DNA of 64,000 nucleotides from Proteobacteria bacterium UBA7447 (GTDB lineage Bacteria; Pseudomonadota; Gammaproteobacteria; Arenicellales; UBA868): the NCBI GenBank assembly GCA_002477475.1, contig DLPX01000004.1, forward strand, positions 8,158 through 72,157. The letters are read 5' to 3'. Positions 44,962-53,791 of this stretch are shown piece by piece (the first letter of the stretch is position 1; each line of letters opens with the position of its first letter). The translations under genes and the position numbers were made by a program. Under the pieces are notes generated by a model. That model did no database searches. It was not told where the DNA came from and saw nothing but the letters and a program-made list of their open reading frames with translations.

Positions 44962-46578
44962 ATGAAAAACTCAAAGATAGAACAACTTATTCACCAGGAC
45001 ACCGCCCTGAAGCAGGCGCTTGGCGATCCACGCGTTACGCGTCGTGATTTTCTTGCTTTCGCAGGTGCGATGGGTCTGTCAACTGCCATGGGCAGCGCCC
45101 TTTGGTCCGGCCGTGCACTGGCCTCCATGCCAAAGAGAGGCGGGCATATGGTTTCTGGACTTAACGACGCGAACACCGGCGATTCACTTGATTGCGGCCT
45201 ATTTAACGCAACGTACATGATCTGCGTAAGCCGCGCTTTCCGTGACAGTCTCGTTAATGTTGGTCAGGACAACAGCATGGAGCCAGCGCTGGCTGAAAGC
45301 TGGGAAGCAAGCGCTGATGCGAAAGTGTGGCGCTTCAACATCCGCCAAGGGGTTGAGTTCCACAATGGCAAGTCACTGACAACCGGTGACGTCGTCGCAT
45401 CAATCAATAAGCATCGCGGGGAAGATACCACCTCATATGCGAAAGGAGTTTTTTCCGGGATCTCCGACGTGCGCGTGGATGGCAATGCAGTAGTGGTCGA
45501 GCTTGCCGACGGCAACGCCGACTGCCCCGCGCTCTTTACCGATTATCATTTCAATATCATGCCATCAAAAGATGGTGTCGCTGAATCGTTGTCCGATGCA
45601 GGGACGGGGCCTTACCTCCTGAAGGAATACAACCCGGGCGTAAAGACTGTTTTAGAGCGTAACCCCAATGCGTGGCATCCGGACGGTGGCGCTCTAGCAG
45701 ACTCTCATGAGGTCCTCGCGATTCTGGATGATACGGCTCGTCAAAGTGCGCTGATTAGTGGATCAGTAGATGTCATTAACCGACCCGCCCTGAAAGGTAT
45801 TGCACGTCTTAAGAAAGTGAAGGGGGTCAACATTGTCGATGTTGCGAGTAACCTGGCATTCACGCACCCCATGAGAATGGACGTAACGCCTTTCGACAAC
45901 ATGGATTTTCGGACCGCACTGAAACTTTCAACACCGCGTCAAGAGTTCATCGACAAAGTACTCTTTGGATACGGCGCGATCGGGAACGATCAACCGCTTG
46001 GTCCAGGATTTGCCAGTTATGACACCAACCTGAGCGTCGAATATGATCTGGACAAGGCCAAGCATCATCTGAAAAAGTCGGGTCATGAAGGTGTCACGAT
46101 TGATCTCAGCGCATCAAACACATCCTATGGTGGCGCGATGGATGCCGCTCAATTGTTCCAGCAACATTGGGCCAAGATCGGAGTCAATCTGAACATTGTT
46201 CAGGAACCCCAAGACGGATATTGGAACAACGTCTGGAACGTAAAACCGTTCTGTACCTGCTACTGGGGCGCAAGACCGGTCGAAGACATGATCCTATCAA
46301 TCGCGTACCTCTCCTCTTCGCCGTGGAACGATACCCTCATCAAGAACGCGCGGGTCGACGAACTCGTGGTGGCTGCTCGGGGTGAGTTGGATCAGGCCAA
46401 ACGTACGGCCATGTATCAGGAAGTCCAGCAAATTATCTCCAAAGAAGGTGGAACCATTATTCCCGCGTTTGGCACGGATGTTGCCGCGACTCGGGATACC
46501 ATCGGCGTCGGTGAGCAGATCGGTGGAGGTTGGGAAATGGATGGAGGTCACTTCCTAAAAAGATGGTGGAAAGCTTAA
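44962..46578 (+). CDS. ABC transporter substrate-binding protein, family 5 (Tat-exported)
   Basis: A 538-residue periplasmic binding protein of the peptide/nickel/opine family. A twin-arginine signal (TRRDFLAFAGAMGLS) ends near ALASMPKRGG. Family segments include WRFNIRQGVEFHNGKSLTTGDVV and GTGPYLLKEYNPG. The ATG at 44962 has GGAG six bases upstream; longer in-frame starts at 44950 and 44929 are less likely. It belongs with the permeases and ATPase downstream and diverges from the ectoine-type operon, so it probably imports a zwitterionic osmolyte or derivative. Confidence 0.9.
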   Translation: MKNSKIEQLIHQDTALKQALGDPRVTRRDFLAFAGAMGLSTAMGSALWSGRALASMPKRGGHMVSGLNDANTGDSLDCGLFNATYMICVSRAFRDSLVNVGQDNSMEPALAESWEASADAKVWRFNIRQGVEFHNGKSLTTGDVVASINKHRGEDTTSYAKGVFSGISDVRVDGNAVVVELADGNADCPALFTDYHFNIMPSKDGVAESLSDAGTGPYLLKEYNPGVKTVLERNPNAWHPDGGALADSHEVLAILDDTARQSALISGSVDVINRPALKGIARLKKVKGVNIVDVASNLAFTHPMRMDVTPFDNMDFRTALKLSTPRQEFIDKVLFGYGAIGNDQPLGPGFASYDTNLSVEYDLDKAKHHLKKSGHEGVTIDLSASNTSYGGAMDAAQLFQQHWAKIGVNLNIVQEPQDGYWNNVWNVKPFCTCYWGARPVEDMILSIAYLSSSPWNDTLIKNARVDELVVAARGELDQAKRTAMYQEVQQIISKEGGTIIPAFGTDVAATRDTIGVGEQIGGGWEMDGGHFLKRWWKA

Positions 46579-46599
46579 AAACTTTTCCTTGAGCAACCA

Positions 46600-46629
46600 A
46601 ATAAGCGGCCTTCGGGCCGCTTATTTTTT
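46600..46629 (+). terminator. Rho-independent terminator after the binding-protein gene
   Basis: AATAAGCGGCC-TTCG-GGCCGCTTATTTTTT: an 11-pair stem with a TTCG tetraloop and a T-run, 21 bases after the stop. It should reduce permease/ATPase mRNA relative to binding protein. Confidence 0.95.
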
Positions 46630-46771
46630 GCACTTACGTCTTAGCGCAATATATTCCCATTCCGACAGGGTTGCTGGCGTGTTACTGGCGGGTGGAGTAA
46701 TCTCCATGTGCAAGTTGGACTTTTCGTCATACCGAGGTTAGCGGTATAGCCACTAACTTCACTGAAAAACA

Positions 46772-47728
46772 ATGAACAGAATTCTCTTAATGGTGTTGCA
46801 GCGCTTTGGCCTTGGGCTGCTGACACTATTCGTAGTGTCTATCATTATTTTCGTAGGAGTTGAGTTCCTGCCGGGAGACATTGCAGAAGCTTTACTGGGT
46901 CAGGGCGCCAGTCCTGAAAATGTTGCAGCATTACGCCATGAATTGGGTCTGGACCGACCCGCCCACATTCGCTACATCGACTGGTGGGCAGGCGTTATGC
47001 AAGGCGACCTTGGCACTTCACTTGCCAACCGACGGGACATTGCAGAGTTAATTACGTTCCGTCTCTCAAATACCCTTTTTCTCGCACTGACAGCGGCTGC
47101 TATCTCAGTTCCTCTTGCATTAATTCTGGGAGTCCTGGCAGCACTTTACCGAAACGGTATCTACGATCGATCCGTGAATGTGGTCACCTTGGGCGCTGTG
47201 TCGGCGCCTGAATTCCTGACGGCTTATGTGCTGATACTCTACTTCTCGGTGAAGCTTGGCTGGTTCCCAAGTCTTTCGAATATTGATGCCAACACACCGT
47301 TTATTGAGAAATTGCACCAGGCTACTCTCCCAGCCGTCACGTTGATGGCCGTTATTCTTGCCTACATGATGCGCATGGTTCGTGCTTCCATCATCAATTT
47401 GCTGGCAAGCGCGTACATCGAAATGGCACATCTCAAGGGAATGCCAAAATTGCGGGTCATTGTTAAACACGCCCTACCCAACGCATGGGCGCCCATCGCA
47501 AATATTATTGCAATCAGTCTTGCTTATCTGGTTGTGGGCGTGGTTGTTGTAGAGGTTGTATTCATCTATCCGGGGCTCGGCCAGTTAATGGTTGATTCTG
47601 TTTCGAACCGTGACATTCCTGTTGTCCAGGCCTGCGCCATGATCTTTGCCGGCACCTACATCCTGCTGAACCTGACGGCCGACATCGTCTCGATCTGTAC
47701 CAACCCTCGGCTCCTGCATCCAAAATGA
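46772..47728 (+). CDS. ABC transporter permease (DppB-like)
   Basis: A 318-residue inner-membrane permease with about six transmembrane helices. It shows the N-terminal FVGVEFLPGD and GLDRPAHIRYIDWWAGVMQGDLGTS, typical of DppB/OppB. The EAA-type loop facing the ATPase is EMAHLKGMPKLRVIVKHALPNA. It pairs with the next permease, whose ATG overlaps its stop by four bases. It probably has its own promoter, since the binding-protein gene ends in a terminator. Confidence 0.93.
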   Translation: MNRILLMVLQRFGLGLLTLFVVSIIIFVGVEFLPGDIAEALLGQGASPENVAALRHELGLDRPAHIRYIDWWAGVMQGDLGTSLANRRDIAELITFRLSNTLFLALTAAAISVPLALILGVLAALYRNGIYDRSVNVVTLGAVSAPEFLTAYVLILYFSVKLGWFPSLSNIDANTPFIEKLHQATLPAVTLMAVILAYMMRMVRASIINLLASAYIEMAHLKGMPKLRVIVKHALPNAWAPIANIIAISLAYLVVGVVVVEVVFIYPGLGQLMVDSVSNRDIPVVQACAMIFAGTYILLNLTADIVSICTNPRLLHPK

Positions 47729-48618
47729 CTGGTGCAGAGACCACTTCGCGGGACCCGAAAATCAATCGGCCACGGCGCACGCGTTTGCAGGGCGCGTTAC
47801 GAGAGGTTCTTAAAGCGCCGATGACGGCCAAATTTGGAATCTTAGTGATTCTGGTTTATGGCTTCGTGGCTATATTTGCCCCAGTTCTGACCCCATACGG
47901 CGAAACCGAGATCGTGGGTCCCGAGTTTGACGTCTGGGGTGAGCAATTCATTCTCGGCACAGACGGTCTCGGCCGTGACATGCTGACTCGACTCCTCTTC
48001 GGCGCCCGCAATACAGTTGGCGTTGCCTTTATTACCACCTGCCTGGCTTTTCTGATCGGCGGCCTAACCGGCCTGCTCGCCGCAATTTATGGCGGCTGGC
48101 TTGACCAGATTTCAAGCCGGATCGTAGATGTGCTGATGGCTATCCCCCAGCTTATATTTGCGCTGATGCTGCTGGCCATTTTCGGCACCTCGATTCCGAC
48201 ACTGGTGATTGTGATTGCCACCCTGGATGCCACTCGAATTTTTCGCGTGACTCGCGCAGTCAGCCTGAACGTCGTCGTGCTGGATTACTTCGAAGCGGCA
48301 AGGCTTCGGGGAGAACGGATTTTCTGGCTGTGCGTTCGGGAAATCCTACCGAATATTACGGCGCCGCTGATGGCAGAGTTTGGTCTGCGTTTTTGTTTTG
48401 TCTTCCTGATGATTGCCGCACTGAGTTTTCTTGGACTGGGGATTCAGCCGCCCACGGCAGACTGGGGATCGATGGTTCGGGAAAACGCCGTGCTCATTAC
48501 TTTTGGAGATATCACTCCCGTCCTACCCGCAATCGCAATTGCGATCCTGACGCTCGGCGTCAACTTCCTGGTGGACTGGTTCCTGCACAAGTCCAGCGGC
48601 CTCAAGGATGGGCATTAA
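47725..48618 (+). CDS. ABC transporter permease (DppC-like)
   Basis: A 297-residue permease with the family features of DppC/OppC: a cytoplasmic N-terminus, GTDGLGRDMLTRLLFGAR, the coupling loop FEAARLRGERIFWLCVREILPN and LSFLGLGIQPPTADWG. It is translationally coupled to the upstream permease (ATGA) and followed after 24 bases by the fused ATPase. Together they form a complete importer with the binding protein at 44962. Confidence 0.93.
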   Translation: MTGAETTSRDPKINRPRRTRLQGALREVLKAPMTAKFGILVILVYGFVAIFAPVLTPYGETEIVGPEFDVWGEQFILGTDGLGRDMLTRLLFGARNTVGVAFITTCLAFLIGGLTGLLAAIYGGWLDQISSRIVDVLMAIPQLIFALMLLAIFGTSIPTLVIVIATLDATRIFRVTRAVSLNVVVLDYFEAARLRGERIFWLCVREILPNITAPLMAEFGLRFCFVFLMIAALSFLGLGIQPPTADWGSMVRENAVLITFGDITPVLPAIAIAILTLGVNFLVDWFLHKSSGLKDGH

Positions 48619-48642
48619 TAGCAACTCGTTGCGTATAAGCTA

Positions 48643-50283
48643 ATGACAGACCGACTGCTAGAAATCCGTAACCTTGAGATCGATGGCGAAAGCGATGAGG
48701 TCTGGCATGAAATTATTAAAGGCCTGGATCTCGATCTCGACCGGGGAGAGGTTCTTGGTCTGATCGGGGAATCGGGCGCGGGGAAATCCACGCTGGGTCT
48801 TGCCGCGATGAACTTTGTTCGGCCAGGATGCCGCATCCGTGGCGGCACGATCTGCTTTGACGGTCAGGAACTTACTGAGCAGTCGGAGACCACACTGCGC
48901 AAACTGCGTGGCGTCCGGATCGCCTATGTCGCACAAAGCGCCGCAGCATCCTTTAACCCCGCACATCAACTGATTGACCAGTTCTCCGAGATCCCGGTCG
49001 TCCATAAGGTCAAAAACCGCCAGGACGCCGAGGCCGATGCCAAGGATCTCTACCGGCGGGTACTGCTTCCCGACCCCAACGGTATCGGGTATCGCTATCC
49101 CCATCAGGTCTCGGGCGGACAGTTGCAGCGGGCCATGACTGCGATGGCGCTATCCTGCCGACCTGATCTCATCATTTTTGACGAGCCGACTACTGCGCTC
49201 GACGTGACGACCCAGATCGAGGTACTCGCCACCATCCGCGACATTGTCCGCGAGTTCAACACCGCTGCCATTTATATCTCCCACGATCTTGCCGTGGTAG
49301 CACAGATGGCTGACCGCATCATGGTTTTACGCTACGGAGAACTCGTGGAGGAATCGACTACGCGTCAAATGATGTCGGATCCCAAGATGGACTACACCAA
49401 GTCATTGTGGGCGGTTCGCTCATTCAAGAAAGAGGCCGAGACCGCCGCGACTGAGATTAATCCGGTAGTCAAGGTCGACAACGTTACCGCAGGGTACGGC
49501 AAAGAGGACATTCTCAAGAACGTCACTTTTGAAATTCACCGTGGACAGACTGTCGCCATCGTTGGCGAATCCGGCAGCGGCAAGAGTACGGCGGCGCGGG
49601 TCATCACCGGACTGTTGCCGCCGCGGCTTGGTGAAGTTCAATTTAACGGTGAGACACTACCGAAGAGTTTCAAATCCAGAAACAAAGATCAGTTGCGTCA
49701 CGTGCAGATGATCTACCAGATGGCGGACACCGCGCTGAATCCCCGGCAACGCATCCGCAATATCATCGGCAGACCGCTCAGCTTCTATCTCAACCTGAGG
49801 GGGAAACAAAAAGAAGAGCGGATACGCGAACTGTTATCCCTGATTGAACTGGAACCGGATTTATATATAGACCGGTATCCCGATGAACTCTCGGGCGGCC
49901 AGAAACAGCGCGTCAGCATCGCGCGAGCATTGGCAGCCGAGCCCGAATTCATTATCTGTGACGAAGTGACTTCTGCCCTCGATCAGCTTGTTGCTGAAGG
50001 AATCCTGAGACTGCTTGATCGACTACAAAGAGAATTCAATCTCGCGTATATGTTTATCACCCACGACCTCGCCACAGTCAAAGCGATCGCAGATAACGTC
50101 GTGGTGATGCTCCAGGGCGAGATTGTGGAGCAGGGGCCGAAAACCGATGTGTTTTCACCGCCTCATCATGAATACACGGAGCTTCTGCTGTCATCAGTGC
50201 CGGAGATGGATCCAGACTGGCTCAATGAATTGATCGCGCACCGTGAAAAACACGGTGTGATGAGATCAACATCAACTTCCTGA
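48643..50283 (+). CDS. Fused dipeptide-type ABC ATPase (DppD-DppF)
   Basis: A 546-residue protein with two complete ABC ATPase domains. Walker A motifs are at residues 42-50 (GESGAGKST) and about 308-316 (GESGSGKST). Signatures are SGGQLQRAM and SGGQKQRVS, and Walker B regions are IIFDEPTTALD and IICDEVTSALD. The second has V instead of P after DE, a common tolerable change. It powers the importer from the inner face of the membrane. Fusion of DppD and DppF is frequent in alphaproteobacteria and in some opine/peptide systems. Confidence 0.93.
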   Translation: MTDRLLEIRNLEIDGESDEVWHEIIKGLDLDLDRGEVLGLIGESGAGKSTLGLAAMNFVRPGCRIRGGTICFDGQELTEQSETTLRKLRGVRIAYVAQSAAASFNPAHQLIDQFSEIPVVHKVKNRQDAEADAKDLYRRVLLPDPNGIGYRYPHQVSGGQLQRAMTAMALSCRPDLIIFDEPTTALDVTTQIEVLATIRDIVREFNTAAIYISHDLAVVAQMADRIMVLRYGELVEESTTRQMMSDPKMDYTKSLWAVRSFKKEAETAATEINPVVKVDNVTAGYGKEDILKNVTFEIHRGQTVAIVGESGSGKSTAARVITGLLPPRLGEVQFNGETLPKSFKSRNKDQLRHVQMIYQMADTALNPRQRIRNIIGRPLSFYLNLRGKQKEERIRELLSLIELEPDLYIDRYPDELSGGQKQRVSIARALAAEPEFIICDEVTSALDQLVAEGILRLLDRLQREFNLAYMFITHDLATVKAIADNVVVMLQGEIVEQGPKTDVFSPPHHEYTELLLSSVPEMDPDWLNELIAHREKHGVMRSTSTS

Positions 50284-50307
50284 TCTTCTCTGACGAGAAA
50301 AATAGCT

Positions 50308-50679
50308 TCAACCTCTGACGTCCAAATTGGAGGTGTGGAACAGCTTGACGACGGTTTCCCGGATATCCCACCTCACCCGCTGGCCTTTACGCGTAAAAAT
50401 ACTTTCGCCCGGAATGCACTCGATGGGCGCTTGCCCTTCTAAAGTCAGAATCAACCGACCCTGCAAAATCGTTTGCAGCTCGTCTCCCAGCTCATTGCAA
50501 TCGAAGACACCTTCCGTGCAGCGCCAAACTCCCAGTCGGGCAGTACCGTCAGGACTCACATAATCGATGCGCCCTGAGGCAACCGGGTCGCCCTGCACAA
50601 TCACGTAGTCCGACGCCTTGTTGTCGAAGGGCCAGTGCTCAAGATCATCGAGCGGCTCGTCTTTTCGATAGCGACGCAT
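50308..50679 (-). CDS. Cupin-domain protein (DUF861/Cupin_3)
   Basis: A 123-residue single-domain cupin with GRIDYVSPDGTARLGVWRCTEG, the barrel strands around LQGRLILTLEGQ and the PGESIFTRKGQRVRWDI motif. Such proteins, like the ethanolamine/ureidoglycolate-related cupins, often lie in amine or ectoine-type operons and may bind or isomerise a small molecule. No catalytic histidine cluster is obvious. It ends a minus-strand run with an M24 protein and an SDR. Confidence 0.78.
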   Translation of the reverse strand: MRRYRKDEPLDDLEHWPFDNKASDYVIVQGDPVASGRIDYVSPDGTARLGVWRCTEGVFDCNELGDELQTILQGRLILTLEGQAPIECIPGESIFTRKGQRVRWDIRETVVKLFHTSNLDVRG

Positions 50680-50711
50680 GATCCCTTTCTCTTTAACGAT
50701 CGATCAAAGAC

Positions 50712-51857
50712 TTAAGGTGCGATATGTGGCCCGTAGGGTGTTGTCGTCAGTACCTCTGCACCGTCCGCGCCCAGCAGAACGGTATTGGAGATGAAGTAGT
50801 TTCCACGGCCTGTTTCAGTGAACCACGACATCAGATGAAAGGTCATGCCCTCTCGCATCTCGCGGTCAGAATCATGGCGCAGACCCGTGACCCGTGGTCC
50901 GCCCGTCCAGGCGGGCGGAAAGCCGATACCGACCAGGTACCCGCAATGATGGCGACGGTACTCGGGCATACCCGCTGCATCCACGACCGACTGCCAACCG
51001 CTGTAAACGTCCTTCGCTCTGGCACCGACTTTGAGCGCCCTTAACGTCGCATCAAACGCCTCGCCACATATGCGCGCCATCTCGGCATCCTCATCGGAGA
51101 TCCTGCCGATATTCACCAGCCGTCCCATGGGAGCGTTATAGCGGGCCACACAGCCCGCGATCTCAAGGAATACCGCCTCATGATGTTCACCATCTCCCCA
51201 GGTGGTGTGCTCCTCCGCCATGCGATGAGACGGGCGCAAGAAGGGGCCAAAGCCAGGTGGTGTTCCTCCCGCACGGGTCATCGCTGCAAGACACTCGGCT
51301 GCGACATCCGCTTCTTTGGCGCCATCATGAATGGCATTGATTGCAGCTTGCGTGCCGGCGTCGGAGGCGACGGCAGCGCTTCTCATAAAACGCTGCTCTT
51401 CGATGGACTTCACCAGCCGCATCTCATCCAGCATCCCCGTGATATCCACCCAGGATGCGCCATCAATGCCCTGCTTGAGGGCCTGCCCCATCGCGTAAGA
51501 CAGTCCTGCAGAAGCTGATTCCAGACCGATCGTTTTGCCGGAACTTGCGCCGTTCAGGTGTTTAACCACAACATCAGCTGCGCTCTCGGAATCCGAGTGC
51601 CCGATGAACGTCGCGTTTCGCACCTGGTTACGAATCGCCACGTGTTCCATGGCCCGGGTCACGAGCACCAGTTCACCTTCAGCCGCCACGATAAGCACGT
51701 GCGGTGCAAAATAACCCCAATGATCCAACCCCGTGAGATAGAACACATGCTCCGGCGCACTCAACAAGACCAGATCAAGACCGCGGACCGCCATTTCCTG
51801 ACGAGTGGCCACCAACCGAAGGCTCAGCTCATCATCCGAGAAAGGGTTCGAGTGCAT
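50712..51857 (-). CDS. M24-family hydrolase (ectoine hydrolase/Xaa-Pro peptidase-like)
   Basis: A 381-residue creatinase/aminopeptidase-fold protein. The N-terminal domain shows LLSAPEHVFYLTGLDHWGYFAPH and the C-terminal half EAVFLEIAGCVARYNAPMGR and HHCGYLVGIGFPPAWTGG. The wording is DoeA-like, and the usual D-D-H-E-E metal set of true peptidases is incomplete. It is probably a C-N hydrolase acting on a cyclic or N-substituted amino compound. It is distinct from the doeA gene at 36287 and from the DddP gene at 53792. Confidence 0.8.
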   Translation of the reverse strand: MHSNPFSDDELSLRLVATRQEMAVRGLDLVLLSAPEHVFYLTGLDHWGYFAPHVLIVAAEGELVLVTRAMEHVAIRNQVRNATFIGHSDSESAADVVVKHLNGASSGKTIGLESASAGLSYAMGQALKQGIDGASWVDITGMLDEMRLVKSIEEQRFMRSAAVASDAGTQAAINAIHDGAKEADVAAECLAAMTRAGGTPPGFGPFLRPSHRMAEEHTTWGDGEHHEAVFLEIAGCVARYNAPMGRLVNIGRISDEDAEMARICGEAFDATLRALKVGARAKDVYSGWQSVVDAAGMPEYRRHHCGYLVGIGFPPAWTGGPRVTGLRHDSDREMREGMTFHLMSWFTETGRGNYFISNTVLLGADGAEVLTTTPYGPHIAP

Positions 51858-51928
51858 AGCTATGTCCTTTGATTATTGAATGTACCGTGCCACTTCAGGC
51901 GCGATTTAGGCCGAAACAGAAGGCCCGA

Positions 51929-52687
51929 TTAGCCTCGTCCGACGAAAGGCATATCCCGGGCCATCACGTTCATGAAAAGCACGTTGGTATCAAGTGGCAA
52001 CTCAGCCATGTGCAGCACACTCGTTGCGACATGATGCACATCCATAAGCGGTTCTGCCAGTATGGTGCCATTAGGCTGGCGGGTTCCCTCTCCCAATGGT
52101 CTCGCCATGTCTGTCAGCGCGTTACCAATATCAATCTGGCCGCAGGCGATATTGTGCTGGCGTCCGTCGAGTGCCAGGCTTCGGGTCAGACCTGACATGG
52201 CATGCTTGCTGACCGTATAAGGAGCGCTATTGACCCGCGGCACATACGCCGAAATCGAGCCGTTATTGATAATCCGGCCTCCTTTCGGATCCTGGGCTTT
52301 CATCTGACCGAATGCCCGCCGGGCGCATAAGAAAGCGCCATGCACATTGGTATCAAGCACGGCCTGCCATTCAGAAATCTCGAGCTCATCAACATCAACA
52401 GCACGCGCGCCAATACCTGCATTATTGAAAAGAAGATCAATCCGACCAAAGCGCGCGATAGCAGCATCAAAGAGTCGGTCCACCTCTTCGGAATGACGAA
52501 GATCTGCCGCATGGCATAAGACGGCGTCGGACCCTGCATCAGATTCTGAGGCGGCTGCCTCCAACAGTTCACCGCGCCGGCCCGTCAGCGTCACACAATA
52601 CCCATTTTGTAGCAGCATCTGCGCAACCGCTTTGCCGACACCAGTACCTGCACCGGTCACAAGGGCTACTTTTGATTGATCTGTCAT
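51929..52687 (-). CDS. Short-chain dehydrogenase/reductase
   Basis: A 252-residue classical SDR. The cofactor motif is VTGAGTGVGKAV, with NNAGIG at about residue 90. The catalytic serine lies in NNGSISAY and the YxxxK pair in YTVSKHAMSG. It oxidises or reduces an alcohol/ketone with NAD(P). It lies between the M24 protein and the APS-kinase fusion on one strand. The sequence does not show its substrate. Confidence 0.87.
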   Translation of the reverse strand: MTDQSKVALVTGAGTGVGKAVAQMLLQNGYCVTLTGRRGELLEAAASESDAGSDAVLCHAADLRHSEEVDRLFDAAIARFGRIDLLFNNAGIGARAVDVDELEISEWQAVLDTNVHGAFLCARRAFGQMKAQDPKGGRIINNGSISAYVPRVNSAPYTVSKHAMSGLTRSLALDGRQHNIACGQIDIGNALTDMARPLGEGTRQPNGTILAEPLMDVHHVATSVLHMAELPLDTNVLFMNVMARDMPFVGRG

Positions 52688-52719
52688 GGTTTCTGTTGTT
52701 CCCTGATTTCTATTGTTCC

Positions 52720-53763
52720 CTAAACAGAAAAAACATTCTTGGAAGAAAGATATTCTGCGACCTGATCGGCCAGCACTTCTGGCGTGTGCTCTGCGCCATG
52801 CAGTGTGATCTCAGGCCGGCTTGGTGCCTCATAGGTTGAGTCGATACCGGTAAAGTTTTTCAGCTCACCAGTCCGTGCTTTTTTATAAAGACCCTTGGAA
52901 TCACGGGATTCACACACCGCAAGCGGCGTATCAAGGAATACCTCGACGAAAAGGATATCCCCAGCCACGAGGCGGGCCATCTCACGTTCATTGGCAAAGG
53001 GTGAGATGAATGAAGCGATGACGATGAGCCCTGCATCAGCCATCAGTCTTGCCACTTCCGCGACCCGGCGGATATTCTCCACCCGATCGGCGTCGGTAAA
53101 TCCAAGATCCCGACAAAGTCCGTGGCGCACGTTATCGCCGTCAAGCAGGTAGGTATGCCGCCCCTCGCTGTGGAGCTTCTGCTCAAGGACATTGGCAACC
53201 GTCGACTTGCCGGATCCTGACAAACCGGTAAACCAGACTACGCAAGACTGGTGGTTATGAACACGTGCTCTGGCAGCCTGATCGACCGTGGTCTGGTGCC
53301 AGGAAATGTTGGTCGAGCGGCGAAGTGCGAAATCGATAATACCGATCCCAACAATCCCGCCCCCGGCACTATCCAGAAACAACACCACGGGAGATGTTCC
53401 GTCTGCCTTTTGAGGATCAACCGGCACGGCCGCGTCGAGCGCGATCTTGCAGTAAGCCACCCGCCCCTTCTCCAGGACTTTTGCTGCCAGATGCTCTTTG
53501 CTTTGCTGATCGATCTCGTGGGTCAGGTCCGTGACCTGCACGCCGAAGTCCTGGCCAGCTGCCAAGCCTCGGTAACTCCGCTCAGGCAACATCGGCTCGT
53601 CACCCAGCCAGAGGACATGACTGGCAAATTGATCTGCCGAAACGGCATCCTGCGTGGATCGTTGCGACGCCTGTTGCCTGAGCTCACTCTCGGGAGCGTT
53701 GGCCAGATCAAATAGCGCCTGAAGCAACTCCCCTTGGGTAGTTTTTGATGTATCAGTGTTCAA
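52720..53763 (-). CDS. cysC: APS kinase fused to an isolated CysN beta-barrel domain
   Basis: A 347-residue protein. Residues about 173-347 are APS kinase: Walker A GLSGSGKS at 180-187, DGDNVRHGL at 208-216, and FISPF. Residues about 43-165 match the C-terminal barrel of CysN/NodQ ([41 protein letters not shown]). The whole CysN GTPase domain is missing. A stop codon lies seven codons before the TTG start, which has AGGAAAGG upstream, so no longer form is encoded. No cysD is nearby. The kinase should still make PAPS; the barrel's role is unclear. Confidence 0.88.
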   Translation of the reverse strand: MNTDTSKTTQGELLQALFDLANAPESELRQQASQRSTQDAVSADQFASHVLWLGDEPMLPERSYRGLAAGQDFGVQVTDLTHEIDQQSKEHLAAKVLEKGRVAYCKIALDAAVPVDPQKADGTSPVVLFLDSAGGGIVGIGIIDFALRRSTNISWHQTTVDQAARARVHNHQSCVVWFTGLSGSGKSTVANVLEQKLHSEGRHTYLLDGDNVRHGLCRDLGFTDADRVENIRRVAEVARLMADAGLIVIASFISPFANEREMARLVAGDILFVEVFLDTPLAVCESRDSKGLYKKARTGELKNFTGIDSTYEAPSRPEITLHGAEHTPEVLADQVAEYLSSKNVFSV

Positions 53764-53791
53764 AAATGGGTGCCTTTCCTACACTCAAGAC

